Shown: piece by piece, positions 1 through 9,117 of the stretch
Layout of the letters: the number at the start of each line of letters is the position of its first letter
Numbering within the stretch: position 1 is the stretch's first letter
Origin: an uncultured Oceanobacter sp.
Lineage (GTDB): Bacteria; Pseudomonadota; Gammaproteobacteria; Pseudomonadales; Oceanobacteraceae
Length of the DNA: 64,000 bases
Reading direction: 5' to 3'
NCBI GenBank assembly: GCA_913061185.1
Contig: CAJXTI010000001.1
Span: forward strand, 62,001 to 126,000
Notes under the pieces: model-generated
Database searches by the model: none
The model's input: the letters and a program-made list of their open reading frames with translations, nothing else
What the model was told of the DNA's origin: nothing
Made by a program: the position numbers and the translations under genes

Positions 1-822
1 GGCAACGTTGTTATACGACAGCTCTTTACCCTGCAGTTGTTTGGCGGTAGCGATAGACGCTTCTTGTGGATTGGCTTCCACGTAGAAGGCCGCTTGCTGG
101 TGCGGGTTTTCACCGTAACGCATGTCCTGCGCCTTGATGAACTGGCTGTTGAAGGTCTGCGGGAAGTGCAGGCGGTTTGCGACGTCAAGTGTTTCTTCGG
201 ACTGGTTGATGGTGCCGAGGTAGTTAGCAATCATGCCATCGTAGGCCGCTGTGTGTTCAAACGCTTTTAATGCCAGCGCGAAACGGGTCTTGTAACACAG
301 GCCGCCGGACGTGAGTTCGGTGAGTACACTGTTGTAATCCGTTGCGTTCACCAGAATAGCGACGTGTGCGTGATTTTTGGCGGCAGAACGCACCATGGTC
401 GGGCCGCCGATATCAATATTTTCAATCGCCAGCGGCAGGTCGCAATCCGGGCGGGCGACGGTAGCGGCGAACGGATACAGGTTGACTACCACCATATCAA
501 TGGCATTGATGCCATGCTCAGTCATAACGGCATCATCCTGTCCGCGTCGAGCCAGGATGCCGCCGTGTACTTTCGGGTGCAGGGTCTTGACGCGACCATC
601 CATCATTTCCGGGAAGCCGGTGTAGTCAGAGACTTCCACTGCCGCTACCTGGTTGTCACACAGCAGTTTGTAAGTACCACCGGTGGAGAGAATTTCGACT
701 CCCAGCTCGACCAGAGACTGGGCAAATTCAACAATGCCGGTTTTATCGGATACGCTGATCAGGGCGCGGCGAACAGGCGTGTTGCCTGACTGGGACGGTG
801 CGGTTGGAGTGCTGTGGCTCAT
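1..822 (-). CDS. purH: Bifunctional AICAR transformylase/IMP cyclohydrolase PurH (5' part, cut by window edge)
   Basis: Catalyses the last two steps of de novo purine synthesis (AICAR to FAICAR to IMP) in the cytosol. The visible 274 codons cover the N-terminal MGS-like IMP cyclohydrolase domain, with STGGT at residues 46-50 and [15 protein letters not shown] at 76-90, and run into the transformylase domain. The C-terminal half lies left of base 1 (the full-length family is about 525 residues). The start ATG at 822 has an AGGA ribosome site just upstream. It lies downstream of fis, separated by a terminator-like hairpin, in the common dusB-fis-purH order. Confidence 0.95.
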   Translation of the reverse strand, partial: MSHSTPTAPSQSGNTPVRRALISVSDKTGIVEFAQSLVELGVEILSTGGTYKLLCDNQVAAVEVSDYTGFPEMMDGRVKTLHPKVHGGILARRGQDDAVMTEHGINAIDMVVVNLYPFAATVARPDCDLPLAIENIDIGGPTMVRSAAKNHAHVAILVNATDYNSVLTELTSGGLCYKTRFALALKAFEHTAAYDGMIANYLGTINQSEETLDVANRLHFPQTFNSQFIKAQDMRYGENPHQQAAFYVEANPQEASIATAKQLQGKELSYNNVA

Positions 823-863
823 GGTATTCCTGGCAACGGGTTGGCTGACATTAGTCGAAGTCT

Positions 864-892
864 GAAAAACAAAAAGCGGCCTTGCAGCCGCT
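864..892 (-). terminator. Rho-independent terminator after fis
   Basis: A perfect 6-bp stem (AGCGGC/GCCGCT, 875-892, 6-nt loop) is followed on the minus strand by a T-rich run at 864-874. It sits between the fis stop and the purH start, so purH probably has its own promoter or is read by partial read-through. Confidence 0.8.
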
Positions 893-912
893 CTTATCTG
901 TTCATGCGCGTA

Positions 913-1227
913 TTAGAGCATGCCGTACTGCTTGAGTTTCTTGCGCAGTGTGCCACGGTTCAGACCAAGCACAACAGAGGCCTTGGTTTGATTATCGCGG
1001 GTGTATTTCATGACGGTTTCGAGTAGTGGCACTTCCACCTCCGACAGGACCATGTCGTAGATACCGGCCACTTCCTGGCCATCAAGCTGGTCGAAATAGT
1101 TCTGTAACGCTTTTTCGACACTGTCACGCAGGGTCTGGTTTGACGCCACGGGTGTTTCCAATCGGATGTGCTGTTCTGCTGGTTCGGTCACCGTATCAAC
1201 CTTCTTGATATATGCTTGGGTGTTCAT
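913..1227 (-). CDS. fis: DNA-binding protein Fis
   Basis: Nucleoid-associated homodimeric protein that bends DNA and activates stable-RNA promoters. It has 104 residues (E. coli Fis has 98). The C-terminal helix-turn-helix is clear: the [23 protein letters not shown] segment at roughly residues 79-103 is the family signature. The ATG overlaps the dusB stop by 4 bp, so the two are translationally coupled as in the conserved dusB-fis operon. The N-terminus is more divergent, as is normal for the family. Confidence 0.95.
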   Translation of the reverse strand: MNTQAYIKKVDTVTEPAEQHIRLETPVASNQTLRDSVEKALQNYFDQLDGQEVAGIYDMVLSEVEVPLLETVMKYTRDNQTKASVVLGLNRGTLRKKLKQYGML

Positions 1228-2213
1228 GCTGCAATCTCCCTCGAGTTCCTGATCCCCAGGAAAAACTGACGAACGGCGTGTCCTTGTTCGTCGATGGAAT
1301 TCAACTGATTGAACTGGCGGCGAAACTGTTCACCACCGGGTTGGCTGGCGAGATACCAGCCAACGTGCTTGCGGGCAATACGTAGCCCAAGGTAGTCGCC
1401 ATAAAAGGCGTACAAAGCCTGCAGGTGATCCCGCAGGGTGTTGTAAATCTCATCTGGCCGAGGCGCTTGCGGCTCTGCTCCGGTGGCCAAAAAATGATTG
1501 ATTTGCCGAAAAATCCAGGGATTTCCCTGGGCTGCACGACCGATCAAGACGCCATCGGCACCGGTATAGTCCATGACCTCAACCGCTTTCTGTGGAGAGG
1601 TAATGTCACCGTTGGCGAACACCGGAATGGACACCGACTGCTTGATTGCACGAATGGTGTCGTACTCGACGGTGTTCTTGTAGCCACAGGCACGGGTACG
1701 GCCATGGATCGCCAACGACTGGATACCGAGTTCTTCCGCCAGCGTTGCGATCACGTCTGCATTACGATGTTCAGGTTCCCAGCCAGTACGCATTTTCAGC
1801 GTTACCGGGACATCAACGGCTTCGACAACGGCTTGTAATATGTCTCGTACCAGGCCTTCATCTTTCATCAGTGCCGAGCCAGCGGCCTTGTTACACACTT
1901 TTTTGGCCGGACAGCCCATGTTGATATCGACAATATGGGCTCCGTGCGCCACGGAGTAACGAGCACATTCTGCCAGTGATTCCGGATCCCCCCCGGCAAT
2001 CTGGATAGCAACCGGCTCTGGTTCGCCGCTGTGATCCAGTCGTTGCCGTGACTTGCGGGTAGCGCGCAGGTCGGGGTTGGCAGCAATCATTTCGCCGACA
2101 ACAAGGCCAGCGCCGAGATGTCGACACAGGCGACGAAATGGAAGGTCAGTCACCCCCGCCATCGGTGCCAGCACGGCCGGGCTGGTTAGCGTGTATTTAC
2201 CAATTGTGGGCAT
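1224..2213 (-). CDS. dusB: tRNA-dihydrouridine synthase DusB
   Basis: FMN-dependent enzyme that reduces a uridine in the tRNA D-loop. Its 329 residues form a TIM barrel with the N-terminal [13 protein letters not shown] motif (about 15-27) and the CPAKKV motif carrying the catalytic cysteine (C101), followed by a helical tRNA-binding domain. It is the first gene of the dusB-fis operon. The promoter should lie in the 130 bp between 2214 and the DUF3426 gene, where the AT-rich stretch near 2230-2340 fits, but I could not fix -10/-35 boxes with certainty. Confidence 0.95.
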   Translation of the reverse strand: MPTIGKYTLTSPAVLAPMAGVTDLPFRRLCRHLGAGLVVGEMIAANPDLRATRKSRQRLDHSGEPEPVAIQIAGGDPESLAECARYSVAHGAHIVDINMGCPAKKVCNKAAGSALMKDEGLVRDILQAVVEAVDVPVTLKMRTGWEPEHRNADVIATLAEELGIQSLAIHGRTRACGYKNTVEYDTIRAIKQSVSIPVFANGDITSPQKAVEVMDYTGADGVLIGRAAQGNPWIFRQINHFLATGAEPQAPRPDEIYNTLRDHLQALYAFYGDYLGLRIARKHVGWYLASQPGGEQFRRQFNQLNSIDEQGHAVRQFFLGIRNSREIAA

Positions 2214-2344
2214 GAATAACTACGAGTTGGTCAAAAAGTGTGCGGAAAAAAGTGGCGCTATCATACTCGGATGAATCGGTTGAATAAAGACCACTTTGCC
2301 AACAAATATGTCATTTTTCTTACAGTTGGCCACCCATCTGCCGG

Positions 2345-3907
2345 TTATTGATTATCCACCAGTTGCACGGCATAGCTGACAGCATTTTGCCCTGGATCAA
2401 GAATTTCGAGCGCGACGTGTACTGGCGTTTTGCTGGGCATGCTGCTTTGACCGGCAACTTCTCCGGCGAGGTATTCCGCCGGCGTAAACTGGCGGCTGGC
2501 AATAACATTTTCGTTCAAATCCCTGAATATCAATGCCAGGTCAGGAAATGGCTGGTCAAATTCAGAGTTGTTCAATATCAGTGTATCGACCACCAAAGCA
2601 TTGGCAATGGCCGGGTGGGAGCGCACCACCAGGTTACGGGTCGACATGGAACGCACATCCTGAACATGTGGCAAACGGCAACCAAATACGGAACAGAGCG
2701 ACTGGTATACCGGACGCCAGCTCGGAGTTCTTGCCCACTGGTCAAAATTGAAATACAGCACTTGACCGGCCAGCAATACCAGCAACGCTACGGTGGCGAC
2801 CAACCAACCGGTTTTGGCCCGTTTTTGCTTTTCAGCATCCAGTTGCAGCGGGGTTGCCTGAATGTTACCTGTCAACTGCTGGTGACGAGGCGGTTGTCCA
2901 AAGCCGGGAGGCAAGCCATGGTCAGCGCGGTAATCGGTATTGCTCTGGTCTTCTGGTTGCTCGTCAGCCAGGGCGAAGCTGATGGGTGTTTTGTTTGCGG
3001 AAGGAGGTTCGTCGTCTTCCGCATTTTCTGGTATGGCGACGGTGGCGGCGGGGCGTTTGAATTGTGCTTCCTCGCTGCGAGTGGTAACCAGACCAAGCTC
3101 ACGGGTAATTTCTTCCGGTGGTGAGTCGTCATCAAGCAGCGCTCTGGCCCAGGCTTCGTCGTCATCTTCCTCTTCCTCGATGTTTTCCGGTTTGCTGACG
3201 TCGTAACTGAGCGGATGGTTATCCATGGAATCGAGGTTGATCAGCGAATCGTCAATTTCAAGACCGGATCCGGGGGCTGGGCGATCAAGATGTTCGGGAG
3301 CACGTAACCCCAGATCCGCAAACGGATCGTCTGAGATGCTCTCGTCGCCATCGTGTGGTTCGCCGATGCTGTCCATTTCGTCGTGGATCAGCAGGTCATC
3401 GTCATCAAGCTGGCGGTCTTCCGCTTCCGGGGGGCTGGTGTCGTCGCCATTCAGACTGTCGAAGATAGCCTTGTCGAGAAAACCACTGTTGTTATCGTCC
3501 AGATTATCATCGTCGGCACTGCCAAACAGGTTATCGAACAGCTCGTCGGAGGATACTTCCTGCTGGGATTCAAGATTGACGGAATCAAAATCATCGTGAA
3601 CCTCGGCTGGTATGGCTGTGGCGGGTGGTGGGGTGTTTGTACTTGTCGCTGTTGAGGACGTCGGAGCCTGAGCGGTGGGCTTGGGACTGGCTGGTTTGGC
3701 AGCGATTGCCGGTTCGGCTGGCGTCGGCTTGTGCGTCGGAGCCGCTGTATTTGTCGCCCCTGCAACTGGATTCACAAGGTGATTCAACGCATTAAAGACT
3801 TGCAAGCAAGAGCCGCAGCGGACATTCCCCTTCGCAATCGCGAGGTGTTCGTCGCGGACGCGAAAGCTGGTCTGGCAATGTGGGCAGCGAGTCACATGCG
3901 TGGCCAT
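2345..3907 (-). CDS. Zinc-ribbon and DUF3426 domain membrane protein
   Basis: Unknown function. The 520-residue protein begins with an MJ0042-type zinc ribbon (CPHC at 8-11, CGSC at 31-34). A long, low-complexity, very acidic and Pro/Thr/Ser-rich middle (about 45-350) follows, then one transmembrane helix (about 368-386) and a C-terminal DUF3426 domain expected outside the cytosol. This architecture is conserved in gammaproteobacteria beside prmA and dusB. The middle is longer than in most relatives and several long antisense reading frames there are artefacts of its composition. Start ATG at 3907 lies 47 bp after the prmA stop, so probably one transcript. Confidence 0.85.
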   Translation of the reverse strand: MATHVTRCPHCQTSFRVRDEHLAIAKGNVRCGSCLQVFNALNHLVNPVAGATNTAAPTHKPTPAEPAIAAKPASPKPTAQAPTSSTATSTNTPPPATAIPAEVHDDFDSVNLESQQEVSSDELFDNLFGSADDDNLDDNNSGFLDKAIFDSLNGDDTSPPEAEDRQLDDDDLLIHDEMDSIGEPHDGDESISDDPFADLGLRAPEHLDRPAPGSGLEIDDSLINLDSMDNHPLSYDVSKPENIEEEEDDDEAWARALLDDDSPPEEITRELGLVTTRSEEAQFKRPAATVAIPENAEDDEPPSANKTPISFALADEQPEDQSNTDYRADHGLPPGFGQPPRHQQLTGNIQATPLQLDAEKQKRAKTGWLVATVALLVLLAGQVLYFNFDQWARTPSWRPVYQSLCSVFGCRLPHVQDVRSMSTRNLVVRSHPAIANALVVDTLILNNSEFDQPFPDLALIFRDLNENVIASRQFTPAEYLAGEVAGQSSMPSKTPVHVALEILDPGQNAVSYAVQLVDNQ

Positions 3908-3954
3908 GATGAATCCTCAGAATTATCCAGGTTGCTCATAAGTCCGACAGCTCC

Positions 3955-4848
3955 CTAGCGACGGGTTCCAGAGATAATAACCCAATCTTCCTGTTGCTTT
4001 GGTGTATCCATCACAAACCACTCGTTATAACGCTGAATAACGTCGTCTGCCTGGTGGGAGAGCAACCCGGAAAGGGCCAGCTTGCCACCGGAGCGCGTCA
4101 GTTGGGCCAGCTGAGGGGCCAGTTCGTTGAGTGGCCCGGCCAGAATATTGGCGACCGTTATGTCGGCCTGAACCGCAGGTGTGTGTTGTGGTAAATACAC
4201 CTCGAAACGGTCACTACGGATGTCGTTACGCTGGGCATTGTCGCGGGTGGCGGTCAGTGCCTGGGGATCGATGTCGATACCTGTCATTGTACGGGCACCC
4301 AGTAACAGCGCTGCCATACCAAGAATGCCGCTGCCGCAACCAAAATCGACAACCTCTTCACCACCTTTTATATGCTCATCCAAATAGCGCAAACACAGCG
4401 CGGTGGTCGGGTGCGTACCGGTGCCAAAAGCCAGGCCAGGGTCAAGCAGCAGGTTGACGGCATCCGGTTGTGGTGGCTGACACCAACTTGGGCACACCCA
4501 CAAGCGCGGGCCAAACTGCATGGGCTTGTAAGTGTCCATCCAGGCTCTGACCCAGTCCTTGTCTTCGACCTGTTCCCATAACAAATCGACGCTTCCAACA
4601 CCGCCTTCAGCGGCAAACATCAAGGGAAACTGCTCCACGATTGCAGCGGTATGAGTGTCGGCATCAAACAGGCCAATGAGCTGGGTGTCATCCCAGAGGG
4701 GGGTGGTGCCCAGTTCAGGCTCGAGAATTGGTTGGTCGGCATTGTCTTGCAGGGTAACGGATAAGGCACCCAGAGCCAGCAGGGCGTTTTCACAAGCATC
4801 TACTTGCGCTGCTTTGGCTTGAATTCGTAATTGAACCCATTGGCTCAT
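3955..4848 (-). CDS. prmA: Ribosomal protein L11 methyltransferase PrmA
   Basis: SAM-dependent enzyme that trimethylates ribosomal protein L11. I chose the ATG at 4848 (297 residues; E. coli 293). It begins the conserved MSQWVQLRI sequence and has a GGAGA ribosome site 7 nt upstream. The open frame continues 79 codons further upstream, but that extension has no family similarity and no ribosome site. SAM-binding motif DFGCGSGILG lies at 168-177, preceded by the substrate loop DPGLAFGTGTHPTT at 136-149. In many relatives accBC lies upstream; here a divergent copper chaperone gene does. Confidence 0.95.
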   Translation of the reverse strand: MSQWVQLRIQAKAAQVDACENALLALGALSVTLQDNADQPILEPELGTTPLWDDTQLIGLFDADTHTAAIVEQFPLMFAAEGGVGSVDLLWEQVEDKDWVRAWMDTYKPMQFGPRLWVCPSWCQPPQPDAVNLLLDPGLAFGTGTHPTTALCLRYLDEHIKGGEEVVDFGCGSGILGMAALLLGARTMTGIDIDPQALTATRDNAQRNDIRSDRFEVYLPQHTPAVQADITVANILAGPLNELAPQLAQLTRSGGKLALSGLLSHQADDVIQRYNEWFVMDTPKQQEDWVIISGTRR

Positions 4849-5108
4849 GATATGTCTCCGATGCTCTGGTAGTGAATGGTCTGGCTGCCGATGATCTGGC
4901 AGTGCAGGCGTGCCGCAAAGCGCGGAGTTTGCCGAAAATATCAACAAGCGTCCAGTTGACTGACAAGACGGCGCGAGTGGCCAGAGACTCACGGGATCTC
5001 TCCTGATACACCCTGCGGCATTTAGCCGCTGTACGGCGGCTATCAGCAGCTGCGACAATCCCGTACATACTCTTTGATCCGCCAATAGATTCAGCCAAGG
5101 ATAGTGTT

Positions 5109-5660
5109 ATGAGCCGTCGCGACTTGATTCGCCCGTTATCGACCCGAAGTCAGCCAGTACCTTTCGTCCGTTGTGGTTTTTATTGGTTACGGTTAGTCAG
5201 CCTGGTGTTGGGGGCGGCACTGGGCGCTGTGAGCGCATATGGACAGACTGAGACCGGTAGTGGGACTGGCAACACTGGATCCGTCAGCACTATGAAAATC
5301 AGCGATGCCATTGTGCGTGCCCCGATTCCTGGACGTAGCATGAGTGCAGCGTTTCTGACCTTGAAAAACAGCGGCTCCGGGCCGGATCGCTTGCTGTCGG
5401 CCAAGGCTGACTGGGCGGATCATATTGAAATTCACACGCATACCCACGATAACGGTGTGATGAAAATGCGTCAGATCGACGGCCTGGATGTGCCTGCAGG
5501 GCAAACCGTCACCTTGCAACCGGGTGGTCTGCATCTGATGTTGTTCGGTTTACAGCAACCCTTGCCTGCAGTCATCGGCAAAGAGCTGCCACTGACGCTG
5601 TGTTTTTTACACAGTGGTTGTTTGTTAACCGCAGCCACTCTGGTGGATATGCGTCAATAA
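5109..5660 (+). CDS. PCu(A)C-family periplasmic copper chaperone
   Basis: Secreted or anchored Cu(I) chaperone, which in relatives delivers copper to the CuA/CuB centres of cytochrome oxidase. The 183 residues have a hydrophobic signal segment at about 25-45 and then the cupredoxin-like domain. The copper motif H-X10-M-X21-H-X-M fits exactly: H109, M120, H142, M144. An extra His-rich stretch follows H109. It is divergent from prmA and sits alone without oxidase or Sco genes in view. The N-terminal tail before the signal core is rather long (about 25 residues), so a later start is possible. Confidence 0.85.
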   Translation: MSRRDLIRPLSTRSQPVPFVRCGFYWLRLVSLVLGAALGAVSAYGQTETGSGTGNTGSVSTMKISDAIVRAPIPGRSMSAAFLTLKNSGSGPDRLLSAKADWADHIEIHTHTHDNGVMKMRQIDGLDVPAGQTVTLQPGGLHLMLFGLQQPLPAVIGKELPLTLCFLHSGCLLTAATLVDMRQ

Positions 5661-5681
5661 AGCCGAACGGCTCGGGTTGAT

Positions 5682-5860
5682 AGGGAGCGCCAGCTGCCAT
5701 TAGCGGGCGTAGCGGCCCGCCTTCCCGGATGCTTGGGAGTGCCAGCTGCCACGCTGGCCTTAACGTTGGCTGTCAGCCTCGCATATTGATCGCAGCCATT
5801 AGTGGGCGCAGCGGCCCGCCTTCCCGGATGCTTGGGAGTGCCAGCTGCCATGCTGGCCTT
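5682..5860. repeat. REP-like intergenic repeat pair
   Basis: Two 66-bp direct copies (5696-5761 and 5795-5860) differ at only a few bases and are separated by 33 bp; a partial third copy begins at 5682. Each copy carries two short hairpins (GCGGGC/GCCCGC and CCAGC/GCTGG). The element lies between the converging ends of the copper chaperone and yacG genes. Size, palindromes and position fit a REP/BIME-type element. Confidence 0.75.
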
Positions 5861-5868
5861 GTTCGTAA

Positions 5869-6102
5869 TCAGTACTGTGCGTCTTCTGACATCAGGTCGT
5901 TGTCGTCATCATTACCGGTAATTCGGTGCGATTCGCTGGCCCATTCGCCCAGATCGATCAGTTTGCAGCGCTCACAACAAAATGGCCGAAACAGACTGGC
6001 GGATGTCCAGGGCACGGATTTCTGACAGGTGGGGCAGTTGACTGCGAGTACCGCATCGTTGGCGGCCGACTGGCCTTTGGTGGTGATATGGGATTCACTC
6101 AT
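5869..6102 (-). CDS. yacG: DNA gyrase inhibitor YacG (zinc-binding)
   Basis: Small zinc protein that in E. coli binds GyrB and blocks DNA binding by gyrase. It has 77 residues with four zinc-ligand cysteines (C23, C26, C42, C46) and the family signature [14 protein letters not shown]43 is an extra cysteine where relatives usually have Ser. The tail is acidic (EDAQY end). The position after coaE and the pil genes is the usual one in Pseudomonas-like genomes. Confidence 0.9.
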   Translation of the reverse strand: MSESHITTKGQSAANDAVLAVNCPTCQKSVPWTSASLFRPFCCERCKLIDLGEWASESHRITGNDDDNDLMSEDAQY

Positions 6103-6163
6103 GCTGGATCGCCTTTCATAACAAATAATTTAAACGGTTAACAGGCAGAGCGAGTACGTTCTG

Positions 6164-6808
6164 CTATTTTGGGCTTGGGCTTGGGCTTGGGCTTGGGCTT
6201 GGGCTTGTTTGTGCTGCCAGCGCCAGGTACTGCTGGTGTAAAGCGTCGAGTTGTTGCTGCAGGTTAGCCAGTGAGCCAGCGTTGTTTACCACATCATCTG
6301 CCTGTTGCAGCCGTTCTTCGCGGCTGATCTGAGCGCTCATGATACGACGAATCTGCGCTTCAGAATTACCATCCCTCTGGCTGGCGCGTTGTAATTGCAG
6401 CGATTCTGGCAAATCAATTACCAAAGTGCGTTGCACTAACGCCTGTTGACCGCTTTCAAACAACAATGGTGAGGCCAGAATGGCGTACGGGCTACTGGCC
6501 TGGGCCAATTGCTGTTGAGTTTGTTGGCGAATAGCGGGGTGAGTTTGCTGTTCGAGCCAGAGACGTTCTTCCGGCTGTTCGAATACTCGGGTGCGCAACC
6601 AGCTACGATTCAGCTGTTGATTCGGCAGCAGTACCTGATGGGCACCAAAATGATCGACAATCGCTCGCCAGGCTGGTTGGCCAGGTTCGACAACCTGTCT
6701 GGCGATCTGATCAGAATCGACCACGATAATACCTTTCGCCGCCAGGTAATCTGACGCTGCGGTTTTACCGCAACCAATACCGCCGGTAATACCCACGACC
6801 CAAGTCAT
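6164..6808 (-). CDS. coaE: Dephospho-CoA kinase CoaE
   Basis: Last step of coenzyme A synthesis (3'-phosphorylation of dephospho-CoA). It has 214 residues. The P-loop GITGGIGCGKT lies at 6-16, followed by DSDQIARQV and the lid region. The last residues are an alternating Ser-Pro tail encoded by a perfect hexanucleotide tandem repeat at 6171-6206. That tail goes beyond the normal end of the enzyme and is likely dispensable. It is downstream of pilD and upstream of yacG. Confidence 0.95.
   Translation of the reverse strand: MTWVVGITGGIGCGKTAASDYLAAKGIIVVDSDQIARQVVEPGQPAWRAIVDHFGAHQVLLPNQQLNRSWLRTRVFEQPEERLWLEQQTHPAIRQQTQQQLAQASSPYAILASPLLFESGQQALVQRTLVIDLPESLQLQRASQRDGNSEAQIRRIMSAQISREERLQQADDVVNNAGSLANLQQQLDALHQQYLALAAQTSPSPSPSPSPSPK
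6171..6206. repeat. Hexanucleotide tandem repeat (GGGCTT)6
   Basis: Six perfect copies of GGGCTT on the plus strand. Read on the minus strand they encode Ser-Pro dipeptides at the C-terminus of CoaE. Copy-number change by slippage would keep the reading frame. Confidence 0.95.
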
Positions 6809-6945
6809 TTAACCACTCTCGCAGTGCGTCGATTCTGATAAGCCCATTGCGGTAAAAAATCTCTTGGCGTGGATTGAGTGAGTTCGACAGGCCCCAGCCC
6901 GAAAGCTGACATACCACAGTGACATGCCACAGTTACATACCACAG

Positions 6946-7833
6946 TTACATACCACCCAAATACCAATGGATCAGCTCATCACCCCATAGCGCCGCAATC
7001 CATCCGGCCATGGCGAGGTAAGGGCCAAACGGGATTGGCAAATTTTTGTCGCGCCCGAGTATGATCACACCGGCAATACCCACTACCGCACCAACGGCAG
7101 ACGACAACAGGATAATCAACAGAATACTCTGATAACCCAGCCAGGCACCGAGGGCAGCGAGTAATTTAAAGTCACCAAAACCCATACCTTCCTTGCCGGT
7201 GACCAGTTTGAACAGCCAGAACACCGACCACAGGCTCAGGTAACCGGCCGCAGCGCCCCATACCGCCGAATACAGATCGGTAAATAATCCCTGGGAATTA
7301 ACCAGCAGTCCCAACCACAACAGTCCCAGCGTCAAGGTGTCCGGCAGAATCTGGTGGTCGATATCGATCACCGACATAGTGATCAGCAACCAGGTGAACA
7401 CCAGCATGGCGGCCAGTTGCCACCCCCAGGGAAAGGCAACGATCAGGGTCAGGCTGAACAGCGCCGTTACCAGCTCGACAATGGGATAACGCCAGCCAAT
7501 GGGGCTATCGCAGCCTGCGCAACGGCCTTTTAATAATAAAAAACTGACCAGCGGAATATTCTGCCAGGCTTTGACCGGGGCCTGACATTTTGGGCAGTGA
7601 GAATGGGGGGTGACCAGATTATAGGGCTGACTCAGGTCGTCCAGCGCCGGATGGGGTGGCAGTTGGTCGATATCCTGACATTCCAGCTTCCAGGCCCGGA
7701 ACATCATTACCGGCAGCCGCAGAATCACCACATTCATAAAGCTGCCAAGTAACAGGCCCAGCAGGCCAATAAACATCACCTGCAACAACCAGTGGCTGCC
7801 AATTAGGGTAAATAATTGCGATAAGCCTTCCAT
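6946..7833 (-). CDS. pilD: Type IV prepilin peptidase/N-methyltransferase PilD
   Basis: Inner-membrane aspartyl protease that cleaves prepilin leaders and N-methylates the new N-terminal Phe. The 295 residues contain the cytosolic zinc loop with two CxxC pairs (CPKC and CAGC) after the first transmembrane helix, then multiple transmembrane helices carrying the two catalytic aspartates (in SVIDIDHQILPD and GMGFGDFK). The start is 2 bp after the pilC stop. It also processes type II secretion pseudopilins in relatives. Confidence 0.95.
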   Translation of the reverse strand: MEGLSQLFTLIGSHWLLQVMFIGLLGLLLGSFMNVVILRLPVMMFRAWKLECQDIDQLPPHPALDDLSQPYNLVTPHSHCPKCQAPVKAWQNIPLVSFLLLKGRCAGCDSPIGWRYPIVELVTALFSLTLIVAFPWGWQLAAMLVFTWLLITMSVIDIDHQILPDTLTLGLLWLGLLVNSQGLFTDLYSAVWGAAAGYLSLWSVFWLFKLVTGKEGMGFGDFKLLAALGAWLGYQSILLIILLSSAVGAVVGIAGVIILGRDKNLPIPFGPYLAMAGWIAALWGDELIHWYLGGM

Positions 7834-7835
7834 GG

Positions 7836-9065
7836 TTACATTACCGATCCCATCTGGAAAATCGGCAGATACATGGCGATGATCAAGCCACCAACGACAA
7901 CCCCGAGGAACGCCATAATCATTGGTTCCATCATGGCAGTGAGGCCATCCACCGATTCATCGACTTCAGTCTCATAATATTCGGCGGCCTTGTCGAGCAT
8001 AGAATCCAGAGCACCAGATTCTTCGCCGATACTGGTCATTTGTACCACCATATTAGGGAATACGCCGGTAGCACGCATGGCAAAATGCATCTGCTGGCCA
8101 GTTGCTACTTCCTGACGCACGCTTAATACCGCATCCCGGTACAATTTGTTACCGACAGCGCCAGCCACGGATTCCAGCGCTTCGACCAGGGGCACACCGG
8201 CGGCAAAGGTAGTCGACAATACCCGCGCAAAACGGGCTACCGCCGCCTTGTGCATAATATTGCCAAACACGGGTAATTTCAGTGTGAAGTAATCCATCTG
8301 ATCACGAAAAAACTGCGAGCGTTTCATCATTTGCTTGAACACGGTTACCAGTGCCACAATCACGGCCAGTGCATACATCCAGTAGGCTTGCATCGCTGCG
8401 GAAAGATCGACCACAAACTGGGTCGGTGCCGGCAACTCGGCACCAAAGCTTTTGAACATACCATCGAAGGTAGGCACCACCTTGATCATAAGAATGGCCG
8501 TAACGATGGCAGCGACCACTAGTACGGTAATCGGGTAGCCCATGGCTTTTTTAATTTTGGATTTGAGTGCTTCCGACTTTTCTTTATAAATCGCGACTTT
8601 ATCGAGCATGGTTTCCAGAGCGCCGGATTGTTCACCGGATTCCACCAGGTTGCAGGTCAACTCATCAAAGTGCTGTGGATGCTCTTTCAGTGCCGAAGCA
8701 AAATCGTTACCGGCGGACACCGTATCACGCAGTTGCAGGATCAGGTCTTTCATACTGGGGTTATCAACCCCATCAGCAACAATCTCGAATGACTGTACCA
8801 ACGGCACCCCAGCCTTGATCATGGTGGCCATCTGGCGGGTAAAAAAGCTGATATCGGCCGACTTGATCTTTTTGCCTTTGGCCGCTCCGCCCAGGCCAAA
8901 CATTGGCTTGGAAGCCCGTTTTACCTTGTCGGGCTGAATCCCTTGCTTGCGTAGCTGGGCCTTGACCATGGCCATATTCTGGCCAGACAGGGAGCCGTTC
9001 ATTTTCTGGCCGCGTTTGTTGACGCCTTCCCAGACAAAATCAATATTCTTCGCTTGCTTGGCCAT
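7836..9065 (-). CDS. pilC: Type IV pilus inner-membrane platform protein PilC
   Basis: Platform protein of the pilus motor that works with PilB for extension. It has 409 residues with two GspF domains (about 70-200 and 275-400) and three transmembrane segments. SGALDSMLDKAAEYYE is the typical repeat of the domain signature seen earlier as SGALETMLDKVAIYKE. It lies 52 bp downstream of pilB in a pilBCD transcription unit. Confidence 0.95.
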   Translation of the reverse strand: MAKQAKNIDFVWEGVNKRGQKMNGSLSGQNMAMVKAQLRKQGIQPDKVKRASKPMFGLGGAAKGKKIKSADISFFTRQMATMIKAGVPLVQSFEIVADGVDNPSMKDLILQLRDTVSAGNDFASALKEHPQHFDELTCNLVESGEQSGALETMLDKVAIYKEKSEALKSKIKKAMGYPITVLVVAAIVTAILMIKVVPTFDGMFKSFGAELPAPTQFVVDLSAAMQAYWMYALAVIVALVTVFKQMMKRSQFFRDQMDYFTLKLPVFGNIMHKAAVARFARVLSTTFAAGVPLVEALESVAGAVGNKLYRDAVLSVRQEVATGQQMHFAMRATGVFPNMVVQMTSIGEESGALDSMLDKAAEYYETEVDESVDGLTAMMEPMIMAFLGVVVGGLIIAMYLPIFQMGSVM

Positions 9066-9117
9066 AACTGCTGGAACGCCTCTGCAAAATCATTGGCCAC
9101 AAGGTAGCCGCCGCTGG

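Noticed and set aside
43..50. GGCGGTAG, the ops core recognised by RfaH
   Set aside because: It lies inside the purH coding sequence on the opposite strand and far from the EPS genes; a chance match.
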